Program-made: the position numbers and the translations under genes
Assembly (NCBI GenBank): GCA_022706685.1
Contig: JAKJCA010000008.1
Span: 1 to 64,000, forward strand
DNA from: Bacillota bacterium
GTDB taxonomy: Bacteria; Bacillota; Clostridia; Oscillospirales; Acutalibacteraceae
Length of the DNA: 64,000 bases
Direction of reading: 5' to 3'
Part shown: piece after piece, positions 33,464-40,740 of the stretch
Position numbering within the stretch: the first letter of the stretch is position 1
How the letters are laid out: the number at the start of each line of letters is the position of its first letter
The notes under the pieces: model-generated
What the model was told of the DNA's origin: nothing
Seen by the model: only the letters and a program-made list of their open reading frames with translations
Database searches by the model: none

Positions 33464-33492
33464 ATCAAATCACAAACACTATGCAATGTCAA
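33464..33492 (-). promoter_or_regulatory. Putative promoter of RS1 copy 5
   Basis: Minus-strand TTGACA (33492-33487), 17-base spacer, then TTTGAT (33469-33464), a weak -10. The -35 position and context match the promoters of copies 2-4. Confidence 0.5.
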
Positions 33493-33501
33493 GAAAAAGC
33501 C

Positions 33502-33570
33502 GCCGCCCGGTTTAAAACCGGGCAATGTTTCGCTTTGTAAAGGTTGAAGGCCTTTTCGCCTAAAAAGGCC
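33502..33570. repeat. Two hairpins in the divergent promoter region
   Basis: The first is a 7-bp stem with arms GCCCGGT and ACCGGGC around a TTAAA loop near 33504-33522. The second is an 8-bp stem (33549-33556 with 33563-33570, GGCCTTTT/AAAAGGCC). They lie between the -35 of RS1 copy 5 and the GT2 promoter and may insulate or regulate the two divergent units. Confidence 0.5.
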
Positions 33571-33589
33571 GAAAATACCGGGCAGGGCT

Positions 33590-33617
33590 TTGCGATAGGG
33601 CAATAAAATGATACAAT
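33590..33617 (+). promoter_or_regulatory. Putative promoter of the GT2-DegT-RS1 operon
   Basis: TTGCGA (33590-33595), 16-base spacer, TACAAT (33612-33617); the TTG start at 33660 is about 40 bases downstream. Confidence 0.5.
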
Positions 33618-33659
33618 ATATATAAATTTTTAACGAGCGGCTTGCGTTGGGGTGATGAA

Positions 33660-34673
33660 TTGGGCGATATCCTCTTTTTTGTGGTGCCCTGTTTTAATGA
33701 GGAAGACATTCTTCCCGTTTCGTCGACCATACTGTCAGGCAAAATCGACGCACTCGTCAAGGCGGGGCTGATCAGCCCGGCAAGCAAGATTCTTTTTGTC
33801 GACGACGGTTCGACGGATCGCACATGGGCAATGATTAAAACCCTGCATGAGGATAACTCTTTGTTTCTCGGCATCAGTCTGGCGCACAACAGCGGCGAAC
33901 AGAACGCCTATCTTGCGGGGTTGATGACCGCAAAAGAGTACGCTGATTTTATTATTACGATCGATGCGGATTTGCAGGATGATATCAATGCCGTTGATGC
34001 CATGATTGCCGAGTACCGTAAAGGCAGCGAAATTGTGTATGGCGTCAGGTCCTCCAGGAAACACGAATCTTTTTTTAAGAAAATACCGGCGCAGGCGTTT
34101 TATGCGATGATGAAATACATGGGCACCGAACTGATTGCAAACCATTCGCAATATCGCTTGATGAGCCGCAGAGCCGTCGAAGCGCTGGCCGCTTATCATG
34201 AGGTGAACATGTTTTTGCCTGCCCTTGTTCCGCTGCTCGGATTTCAAAGCTCGGTTGTCCTTCATGAAAGAAAAGAGAGGGTTGCCGGCAAGTCGAAATA
34301 TTCCGTCCGAAAATTGTATCACTTGGCGGCTGAAGCCGTAACATCTTTCAGTATGAAACCGCTTCGCGTCATCAAAATTCTCGGAGCGCTTTGCCTGACG
34401 GTAGCAGCCGTTGCCGCCGTCTATGCGGTTGTGCTGGCTTATCGCGAAACTTTACCGGGCTGGCTTGCCGTGCTCGCCTGTATTTGGGCGGTCGGCGGCG
34501 CTGTGCTGCTGTCCATGGGCATCATCGGCGAGTATACAGGCAAAATGTACGCTGAAGCGAAAAGAAGGCCGAGATATTTTGTTTCGGAAAGTCTGCTTGA
34601 CCCCCTTGGAGATTCGCTTTCTCAACCGCCCGCCGCAAACGTTGCCGGAGACGATAACAGCCGAAAGGATTAA
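33660..34673 (+). CDS. GT2 polyprenyl-phosphate glycosyltransferase (DPM1/GtrB-like)
   Basis: A 337-residue paralogue of 17422 and 23742. V-P-C-F-N-E-E (9-15), V-D-D-G-S (47-51) and D102-A-D104-L-Q-D-D form the catalytic GT-A core; two C-terminal helices and G-E-Y-T-G-K, R-R-P-R-Y-F follow. TTG 33660 is chosen since GGGGTGA lies at proper spacing and the first strand begins at residue 4. The tail after the membrane segments is longer and hydrophilic. One base separates its stop from the DegT start. Inferred role: sugar transfer to polyprenyl phosphate, with the amino sugar of the next gene a possible donor. Confidence 0.9.
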   Translation: MGDILFFVVPCFNEEDILPVSSTILSGKIDALVKAGLISPASKILFVDDGSTDRTWAMIKTLHEDNSLFLGISLAHNSGEQNAYLAGLMTAKEYADFIITIDADLQDDINAVDAMIAEYRKGSEIVYGVRSSRKHESFFKKIPAQAFYAMMKYMGTELIANHSQYRLMSRRAVEALAAYHEVNMFLPALVPLLGFQSSVVLHERKERVAGKSKYSVRKLYHLAAEAVTSFSMKPLRVIKILGALCLTVAAVAAVYAVVLAYRETLPGWLAVLACIWAVGGAVLLSMGIIGEYTGKMYAEAKRRPRYFVSESLLDPLGDSLSQPPAANVAGDDNSRKD

Positions 34674-34674
34674 G

Positions 34675-35793
34675 ATGGGAAATTTTGTCGAATACATCGA
34701 CTTAAAGCGAGATTATATTACCCGAAGGGACGAATACCTTGACGCGATTGACCTTGTATGTCAAAAGGCGCAGTATGTCGACGGGGAATTTGTCAGGCAA
34801 TTCGAAAGCGAATTTGCGGCTTACTGCGGCGTGCCGTTTGTTTCCTGCGTCAACAGCGGCACCAACGCGATTTTGCTTTCCATGCTGGCGACGGGGATTC
34901 AGAGCGGCGATGAAGTGATTATCCCAGCCAACACATTCGTCGCGACGGCTTGGGGGCCGGTCTACGCAGGAGCGAAACCGGTATTCGTCGACTGCAACCC
35001 CGAAACCTGGCAAATCGATCCCGCTTCAATCGAGAAAGCCGTCACTCCGAGGACCCGGGCGGTTATCGGGGTGCATCTCTACGGCCTGCCGTTTGACATT
35101 GATGCCGTGCGCGCGGTGACGCAGAGATACGGCCTTCTCTTAATTGAGGATTGCGCGCAGGCGCATGGAGCGACATATAAAGGCCGGCCGGTCGGCGGTT
35201 TATGCGACGCCGGCTGCTTCAGTTTTTACCCGACGAAGAACCTTGGTGCTTTCGGCGAAGCGGGCTGCGTCGCTACAGCGGACTCCGCCGTAGCCCAAAA
35301 AATCGATTCGCTGAAAAACCATGCCGCCGATATCGGCGGCGACCACTCGGAGATCGGCTTCAATATGCGCATGGACGGCATTCAAGCGGCGGTTTTGAGC
35401 GTACGGCTTAAAAACCTCGACGCGCTCAACACCCGCCGGCGGGCCATCGCGCAGCGTTATAGTGAAGAAATCGTCAATCCGCTGATTCAAAAGCAATCGG
35501 TGCCGGAGCAAAAGCGGCATGTTTATCATCTGTACGTAGTTACGGTCGACGACAGGGACGCCTTCATGCGCCATTTGGCCGCGAAAAAAGTCGGCTGTGC
35601 GATTCATTATTCTATTCCCTGCCATCTTCAGAAAGTATTTTCACATCTCGGTTACAAGCCCGGGGACTTGCCGAACGCCGAGTACGTTTCCGGACATTGC
35701 GTTTCCCTGCCGATGTATCCGGAGCTTTTCGATGGGGAAATCGACCGCGTTATTGAAGCGTGCAACAGTTATCAAGGCGGTTATCGTTTATGA
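34675..35793 (+). CDS. DegT/DnrJ/EryC1 family PLP sugar aminotransferase
   Basis: A 372-residue PLP enzyme that converts a keto group of a nucleotide sugar to an amino group. Visible marks: S-G-T-N-A (61-65) for phosphate binding, E-D159-C-A-Q-A-H-G-A for the pyridine nitrogen, and S-F-Y-P-T-K188-N-L-G with the Schiff-base lysine. Full family length. ATG 34675 follows AAAGGAT; the preceding open frame is a read-through of the GT2 gene in another frame. It overlaps the RS1 gene by four bases (ATGA). With the dehydrogenase at 429-1748, it could act in a diamino- or amino-uronic-acid route of the Wbp type; the nucleotide sugar is not identifiable. Confidence 0.92.
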   Translation: MGNFVEYIDLKRDYITRRDEYLDAIDLVCQKAQYVDGEFVRQFESEFAAYCGVPFVSCVNSGTNAILLSMLATGIQSGDEVIIPANTFVATAWGPVYAGAKPVFVDCNPETWQIDPASIEKAVTPRTRAVIGVHLYGLPFDIDAVRAVTQRYGLLLIEDCAQAHGATYKGRPVGGLCDAGCFSFYPTKNLGAFGEAGCVATADSAVAQKIDSLKNHAADIGGDHSEIGFNMRMDGIQAAVLSVRLKNLDALNTRRRAIAQRYSEEIVNPLIQKQSVPEQKRHVYHLYVVTVDDRDAFMRHLAAKKVGCAIHYSIPCHLQKVFSHLGYKPGDLPNAEYVSGHCVSLPMYPELFDGEIDRVIEACNSYQGGYRL

Positions 35794-37274
35794 GAATTCT
35801 GTTCATTGTGGCATCTACGGGTTATTACCGAAGCGGGCTGTCCAACCCCTTGGGGGTGTTGTCTATCGCCTCTTATCTTCAAGCGCACGGTTACGAGGTG
35901 AAAATATATGACAGAAATATCGAAACCGCAGGAATAAACAGCGTCTTTAAAACTTTTAACCCGGACATCGTCGGCGTTTCCATCATGTCATCCAGAGGCG
36001 TTAAGGATGCCGTTAAGGTTTCGAAAGCCGGCCGCAAGCACGGTAAAATCATTGTTTGGGGCGGTCAAATACCGACGATGAATATCCAACCGTGCCTGAA
36101 CAATGATTTTGTCGATTATATCGTGATGGGCGAAGGCGAACTGACTTTTCTTGAATTTGCCGATAAAATCAGGCGGGGCGAATCGCCCGACGCGATTGAC
36201 GGCATCGCTTATAAAAGAAACGGTCAAATCATCACGACGAAACATCGCGCGTTTGTTAATCTGGATGATTTGCCTCTAATCGATTGGACCATACTCAATC
36301 CGCGGGACTACTACCAAAAATATATCTATGATAATTTGCTTTATCTGTTTTCTTCGAAAGGTTGCCCGTTCAACTGCTCTTTCTGCGGCAATCGGGATTA
36401 TCACCGCTGTACCCACCGAAGGCGGCCGACCGATAAGACTCTTGACGAAATCGAAAATCTTGTCAACAACTACGGGCTCAAGGCTGTCTATTTTACCGAT
36501 GAATTATGGTGTTATAAAAAAGAAGATGTTTATGAGTTTTGCCGCCGGGTGAAAGAAAGGAATATGAAGTTCTACTGGGGCTGCGACTCGCGCGCGGACC
36601 AGTATACAAAAGAAGATCTGAAGCTCATGCATGATGCCGGATGCAGATGGCTGCTGTTCGGAGGCGAAAGCGGCTCTGAATTAATGTTGAAAAAAATGAA
36701 TAAAGGCATCACCACTTCAAAAGTGGAAGAAGCTGTCGAGCTGTGCAGGGAAATCGGTATTGCCGCTATCATCACGCTGATTGTCGGGCTGCCCGGCGAA
36801 ACGGTCGAGGAAGTCATGGAAACAGTCAGCCTCGGCTTGAGAATCCGCACAAAATTCGTTTTATTCTTTCATTACTTCCCGACGCCGGGTTCGGATATGC
36901 ACAAAGAGCTTGTGGAAAGCGGTTTGTACAAACCGCCCGAATCACTCGAAGAGGTGAGTAAATTAGTCGCGATGGAGAGTTTGGGCCGGAATTTCTCCGC
37001 GGTGCCTTCGAAGGATTTAATAGTCATCAGATGTTTTTTCTTGTGGGCGGCATTTATTCAAAACGGCTCGTTTGATCCTGCGAACAATAAAAAGCTGGCG
37101 TTTGCGAAAGAAACCGTAGCCGATTTTATTAACGCTGTTTCCAAGAAAGGTATCGGCTATTTCCTGCAAGGTGTTTATTCGGCTGCAAAGGAATTTCTCT
37201 TCATTTTATGGCATGTCATCGCCTATCCCGGCATCAGAAAGAAATATGGTTTATATTTAAGAAATAAAAAGTGA
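35790..37274 (+). CDS. Cobalamin-dependent-type radical SAM enzyme, RS1 family copy 6
   Basis: A 494-residue RS1 protein starting at an ATG that overlaps the DegT stop. Cobalamin-type domain with R-I-L-F-I-V, N-P-L-G-V-L-S-I-A-S-Y and M-G-E-G-E; cluster motif C-x3-C-x2-C in K-G-C-P-F-N-C-S-F-C near residue 192. The SAM segment reads F-G-G-E-S-G-S, Gly replacing Ile of G-I-E-S-G-S. A hydrophobic stretch F-L-F-I-L-W-H-V-I-A precedes the tail P-G-I-R-K-K-Y-G-L. Coupling to an aminotransferase and a polyprenyl-sugar synthase suggests that its substrate is an amino sugar or the lipid-linked form; this is inference. Confidence 0.87.
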   Translation: MRILFIVASTGYYRSGLSNPLGVLSIASYLQAHGYEVKIYDRNIETAGINSVFKTFNPDIVGVSIMSSRGVKDAVKVSKAGRKHGKIIVWGGQIPTMNIQPCLNNDFVDYIVMGEGELTFLEFADKIRRGESPDAIDGIAYKRNGQIITTKHRAFVNLDDLPLIDWTILNPRDYYQKYIYDNLLYLFSSKGCPFNCSFCGNRDYHRCTHRRRPTDKTLDEIENLVNNYGLKAVYFTDELWCYKKEDVYEFCRRVKERNMKFYWGCDSRADQYTKEDLKLMHDAGCRWLLFGGESGSELMLKKMNKGITTSKVEEAVELCREIGIAAIITLIVGLPGETVEEVMETVSLGLRIRTKFVLFFHYFPTPGSDMHKELVESGLYKPPESLEEVSKLVAMESLGRNFSAVPSKDLIVIRCFFLWAAFIQNGSFDPANNKKLAFAKETVADFINAVSKKGIGYFLQGVYSAAKEFLFILWHVIAYPGIRKKYGLYLRNKK

Positions 37275-37458
37275 GCCCGCTCATACTCCGGCTGCCAGAA
37301 CAGTGCATCCTGATAACGGGTTGTTGCTGTTCCGGTGTTTCGTTATACGAAAAAGTGCGGCCTATGATGATTTAAATCGCCTTGTGAACTGTGAACCTTC
37401 GCTTGCATGCGCTTGCGTTAAAACGGTCCGTTCCTAATATGAACCGCGAACGTGCGAA

Positions 37459-38667
37459 TTATTTATTGTATTTTTTTTCCGTAGCCGTAAGCATGCGATA
37501 TAGAATGGATAATATCGCGCCGAGGTTTTTGTATAAAAACGGATGATATTTTTTGTTGATCAAATTTGAACGAATAATCCAGTCCTCCGGCTTGACATCG
37601 GCGGATTTGCGCTGTTTCCAAACAAAGGGCGTGATGATGAAATGACAGTACTTGCAGAACTCCGCAGGTTTCTCTTCCAGGATTTCCGCCAGCTCCCAAC
37701 CGTTCCCGCGAAAGCTGTTGATTTCAATTTTATCGGTATCCGGCAAAGCGAAACCGAACTGGTTGTTGAATTTATTGATGTGCAGCGGAAACATGCATGG
37801 AGCAATATAGGAGTTTTGCATCCCGGAGCAGCGTTTGATCAGGCAGTTTTGAAATGAAATATCGGGATGCTCGTGCGGCTTCAGCAGCAGTTTTTTTGCG
37901 AAGATATATCTTGGTGTGGTTATGATGCACGCGATATTGTTGTCTTTGACGATCTTTCTGATCTTTCTGAATAATTTTCCGAATTTCGGATACCGTGTGA
38001 TGTGCAAAGTGCAGTTGTATTTTCTCAGCGCTTTTAGTTTGTCCGGGTCAACAGAGGGAATGCGCAGCCCGTTTGTGACGATGTGGACATCGCAATCAGG
38101 GAAGATTTCATGTGTCAACCGGACATAGTCTAGGAAATTCGGATTCTCGAGCGGTTCGCCGCCCTGCAGATGGATGGTCGCGACACCCCAGAAATACTCT
38201 TTCAGCTTCAGGAGGTTCTTTCTGAAAAGTTCAAGGTCCAGAAAAGCCTTTTCTGTTACCAGATTGGAAAAATCGAGGCATCCTTTGCAGCGCAGATTGC
38301 AATGCTCGGTTATTTCAACATCAATAAAACTAAGACGAGGCTTTGTATTATCAATTTGAATGAGATCATCTGTTCCCGGGGTTCTTCCGCCATCATTTAA
38401 CTGAATATCATATGGATAAATATATAAGCTGTACACGCCAAGTTGATGTAATGATTTTGAATATTTTTTGAGCAGGCTATTTTTCATCAACAAGGCTATA
38501 TCGGCTTCGCCATGAAAATATGCTTGCATATCGTCCGGGTCGACACAAGTTCCTTTTCCGCGGCACAAAACAGGTTTCACATGCGCAGTCCAGCCGTCTG
38601 AACGGTTGTCTCGCATCGCGTCATATATTGATGTGCTGTCAGTCAGAATGATGACGGTGCTTCTCAA
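37459..38667 (-). CDS. Radical SAM protein with SPASM/twitch-like Cys tail (twin of 5018-6253)
   Basis: A 402-residue radical SAM protein without cobalamin domain. TTG 38667 has GAGGGGA upstream. SAM cluster C123-x3-C127-x2-C130 (E-H-C-N-L-R-C-K-G-C), followed by F-S-N-L-V and L-Q-G-G-E-P. The C-terminal cysteines repeat the spacing of the twin: C-x4-C-x10-C, then F-C-K-Y-C and P-F-V-W-K, with a shared W-I near the end. The upstream 110 residues are unlike known domains. It is the last gene of the 42660-37459 unit, and the 184 bases before the convergent RS1 gene show no clear terminator. Function unknown; probably modifies the same class of molecule as its twin. Confidence 0.86.
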   Translation of the reverse strand: MRSTVIILTDSTSIYDAMRDNRSDGWTAHVKPVLCRGKGTCVDPDDMQAYFHGEADIALLMKNSLLKKYSKSLHQLGVYSLYIYPYDIQLNDGGRTPGTDDLIQIDNTKPRLSFIDVEITEHCNLRCKGCLDFSNLVTEKAFLDLELFRKNLLKLKEYFWGVATIHLQGGEPLENPNFLDYVRLTHEIFPDCDVHIVTNGLRIPSVDPDKLKALRKYNCTLHITRYPKFGKLFRKIRKIVKDNNIACIITTPRYIFAKKLLLKPHEHPDISFQNCLIKRCSGMQNSYIAPCMFPLHINKFNNQFGFALPDTDKIEINSFRGNGWELAEILEEKPAEFCKYCHFIITPFVWKQRKSADVKPEDWIIRSNLINKKYHPFLYKNLGAILSILYRMLTATEKKYNK

Positions 38668-38703
38668 ACAATCCCCTCATAATCGAGCAATAGAACATAA
38701 TAT

Positions 38704-38722
38704 AACCGCTTTTTGAGCGGTT
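38704..38722. repeat. Hairpin upstream of the SPASM-like gene
   Basis: AACCGCT and AGCGGTT pair over 7 bp around a TTTTG loop, 37 bases before TTG 38667 on the minus strand. It could be an attenuator or an RNA end; there is no long T-run. Confidence 0.45.
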
Positions 38723-38846
38723 TAAATATAAATTTGCCGCATACGCCCGCAAGTGCGGTTTCGGCGCAAACAACTGGCGAAGGCGTGAGAAAACATCTTC
38801 CCCTCGGCCGGTGTCTTATTGGGCCTGCCAACGAGATTCCCCAAAA

Positions 38847-40697
38847 TTATAATACTGTCAGTACATATCCGAACTCGCTTTCCCGGACCTGGACTTTGAA
38901 CATATCCGCAAACTCGTCAACCATTTCTTTTGCCCTACTGGGGAAGTAGAGGTACATCAAATCGGTATATTTCGAAACATAGATGTACTTGGGCGATTTG
39001 TCCGGGTGCAGTTTGTAATAATCGAGAAGCCGCGGCATCATCTCTTCGAAAATGTCGGTTAAAAACCATGATGAAAAAGTGGCGTAGGGCATGTCCAGAT
39101 ATAGATAGCACCACGGCATATTGGCGGCGACCAGAACGGGAACCTGTCCGCTGTCTTTCAGCGGGGCCAAATCATTCAGCGTTCCAAGATAGACCTTTGC
39201 CCGGTCAGCCGTTGTTTTTATGCCTTTTTCGGGACCTTTATTTAGAGTGATATCCAGTTTTTCCTTTGAACGCCTGTCCAGTTTGAGACTCATTTCTTCG
39301 GTGTTTACCACCAGGTAGTCGCTGTTGAGTTTTAAATCCGCAGCCAAATAAATTTCCTGCCCGAGTTGGAAAATGATCGCTGCGGACAGTGCAACCGCAA
39401 GTATTTTCTTCCTTGAATTATCTCGCTTGCCGGTACGGCGCTTTTTTTGCGACATGATTTCCATGGAAGTATTATAAATAAATATGACGCTGGCAGGGGA
39501 CGAAACCGTTAAAGCCAGGCAGGCTGTCCAGTAACCGACGTCCGATGTGATATCCAAGCAGAAAAAGTATAAGACGCTCGATATCCAGAGAAATACAAAT
39601 AGGCTTTTCATCTGGTTGTTTCTATTTTCCATTAAAATATAACACAAAAAACCAAACATGGCCAAAGGCAGCATGGTATAACCGTAGCGCGGAAAATCTG
39701 TCGTGAGAACGATGTACAATACATAGGCGCAGAAAGCGGCTGCTCCGGCGGCAAGGTACAAATGCCGCCGTTTCTCTTTGTTTTTATCGAACTGAACCGC
39801 CGCGAAAAGAAGAATAAATATGCCGAATATGTAAGGGTTGATCTTGATGATCGCGAGCAAAGTCTCCTTGAAAGTGAATACGTTCTGCTTGCCTGATGTA
39901 TTTGACAGCAAGCGGTAATCCGGATCCTGGAAAATCATTGGCAGATTTTCAAGGATTTCTTTCAAACTGGTTTTAGAGAAGATGAATATCAGAAATAATG
40001 CGGCAACCGAGGCGACGCCGAAAGTCAGCCACATCCAGGCTTTGAACGAGAATGAAAATTCAGTGAACTCCAGTAAGGCCCGCTGACGGTTTTTCGTCTT
40101 TTCCCGCAGGATCATGCAAAAAGAATAGATAAGATATACCAGAACCAAAACGGGATTGCATAAGACCGCGCAGGCGAACAGCATCCCTGCGAAAAAGAAG
40201 GTTATTTTTTTGAACGGCTGAACCGTTGCAAGCAAAAGGCCGGACATCATGACGAAAGCGATTCCCATTGCATAGTAGCTGGGCGCCATGATCGTCATCG
40301 GGATATTAAAAAACAGAACCAATCCCGCAAGTATAGCGACAAAACCATATCTTCTGAGCCGGATATAAATGAGCGTCGCAGCGCTGCCTTGAAGAAGGAT
40401 AAACAGATAACGGTAAAAAAGGACGATGCCGTCTGTTGTTCCCGCTATCGCCATGTATATTTTGAACGGGACGTACAGTAAGAAACTGAACAACTGCGCG
40501 ACGTTCCACTCGTCTGTCAGCAAAGAGTCGCCCATCATCATTCTGTGCGTCATGGTCATATACCAGCTTTCGTCGTCCAGACCAAAGCCGAAACTTGCCC
40601 TCCAAACAAAAAAAACAATCGCTGCGGTAAAACAAATGACCACAGCAAAATCGGGATTCTTGCTCAAGGAGAATGCCTTGTTTATCAGCTTCTTCAT
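38847..40697 (-). CDS. GT-C-like polytopic membrane protein with C-terminal soluble domain
   Basis: A 616-residue membrane protein unrelated in motif to the MP family. After the first helix (about 17-34) the loop carries D41-D42-E43-S-W-Y, the place and composition of the catalytic acidic pair in GT-C enzymes such as ArnT/PMT/EmbC-like transferases. About ten to eleven helices follow, then a soluble domain of about 170 residues (from near 445) with W-C-Y-L-Y-L and Y-I-Y-V-S-K. ATG 40697 is preferred over TTG 40715, which lies upstream of the GGAAAGG site. It would use a lipid-linked sugar on the outer face of the membrane. It lies 43 bases downstream of an RS2 gene. Donor and acceptor are unknown. 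Confidence 0.83.
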   Translation of the reverse strand: MKKLINKAFSLSKNPDFAVVICFTAAIVFFVWRASFGFGLDDESWYMTMTHRMMMGDSLLTDEWNVAQLFSFLLYVPFKIYMAIAGTTDGIVLFYRYLFILLQGSAATLIYIRLRRYGFVAILAGLVLFFNIPMTIMAPSYYAMGIAFVMMSGLLLATVQPFKKITFFFAGMLFACAVLCNPVLVLVYLIYSFCMILREKTKNRQRALLEFTEFSFSFKAWMWLTFGVASVAALFLIFIFSKTSLKEILENLPMIFQDPDYRLLSNTSGKQNVFTFKETLLAIIKINPYIFGIFILLFAAVQFDKNKEKRRHLYLAAGAAAFCAYVLYIVLTTDFPRYGYTMLPLAMFGFLCYILMENRNNQMKSLFVFLWISSVLYFFCLDITSDVGYWTACLALTVSSPASVIFIYNTSMEIMSQKKRRTGKRDNSRKKILAVALSAAIIFQLGQEIYLAADLKLNSDYLVVNTEEMSLKLDRRSKEKLDITLNKGPEKGIKTTADRAKVYLGTLNDLAPLKDSGQVPVLVAANMPWCYLYLDMPYATFSSWFLTDIFEEMMPRLLDYYKLHPDKSPKYIYVSKYTDLMYLYFPSRAKEMVDEFADMFKVQVRESEFGYVLTVL

Positions 40698-40740
40698 GAA
40701 TAGCGGCCTTTCCAAAGCAAAGTAACCGGGATTTGAAACA

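Noticed and set aside
33412-33603. 64-codon N-terminal extension of RS1 copy 5
   Set aside because: It crosses the promoter and hairpins; GTG 33411 with GGGAGG aligns with the family start.
34411-34674. 88-codon N-terminal extension of the DegT aminotransferase
   Set aside because: It is the GT2 gene read in another frame; ATG 34675 has a ribosome site and begins the fold.
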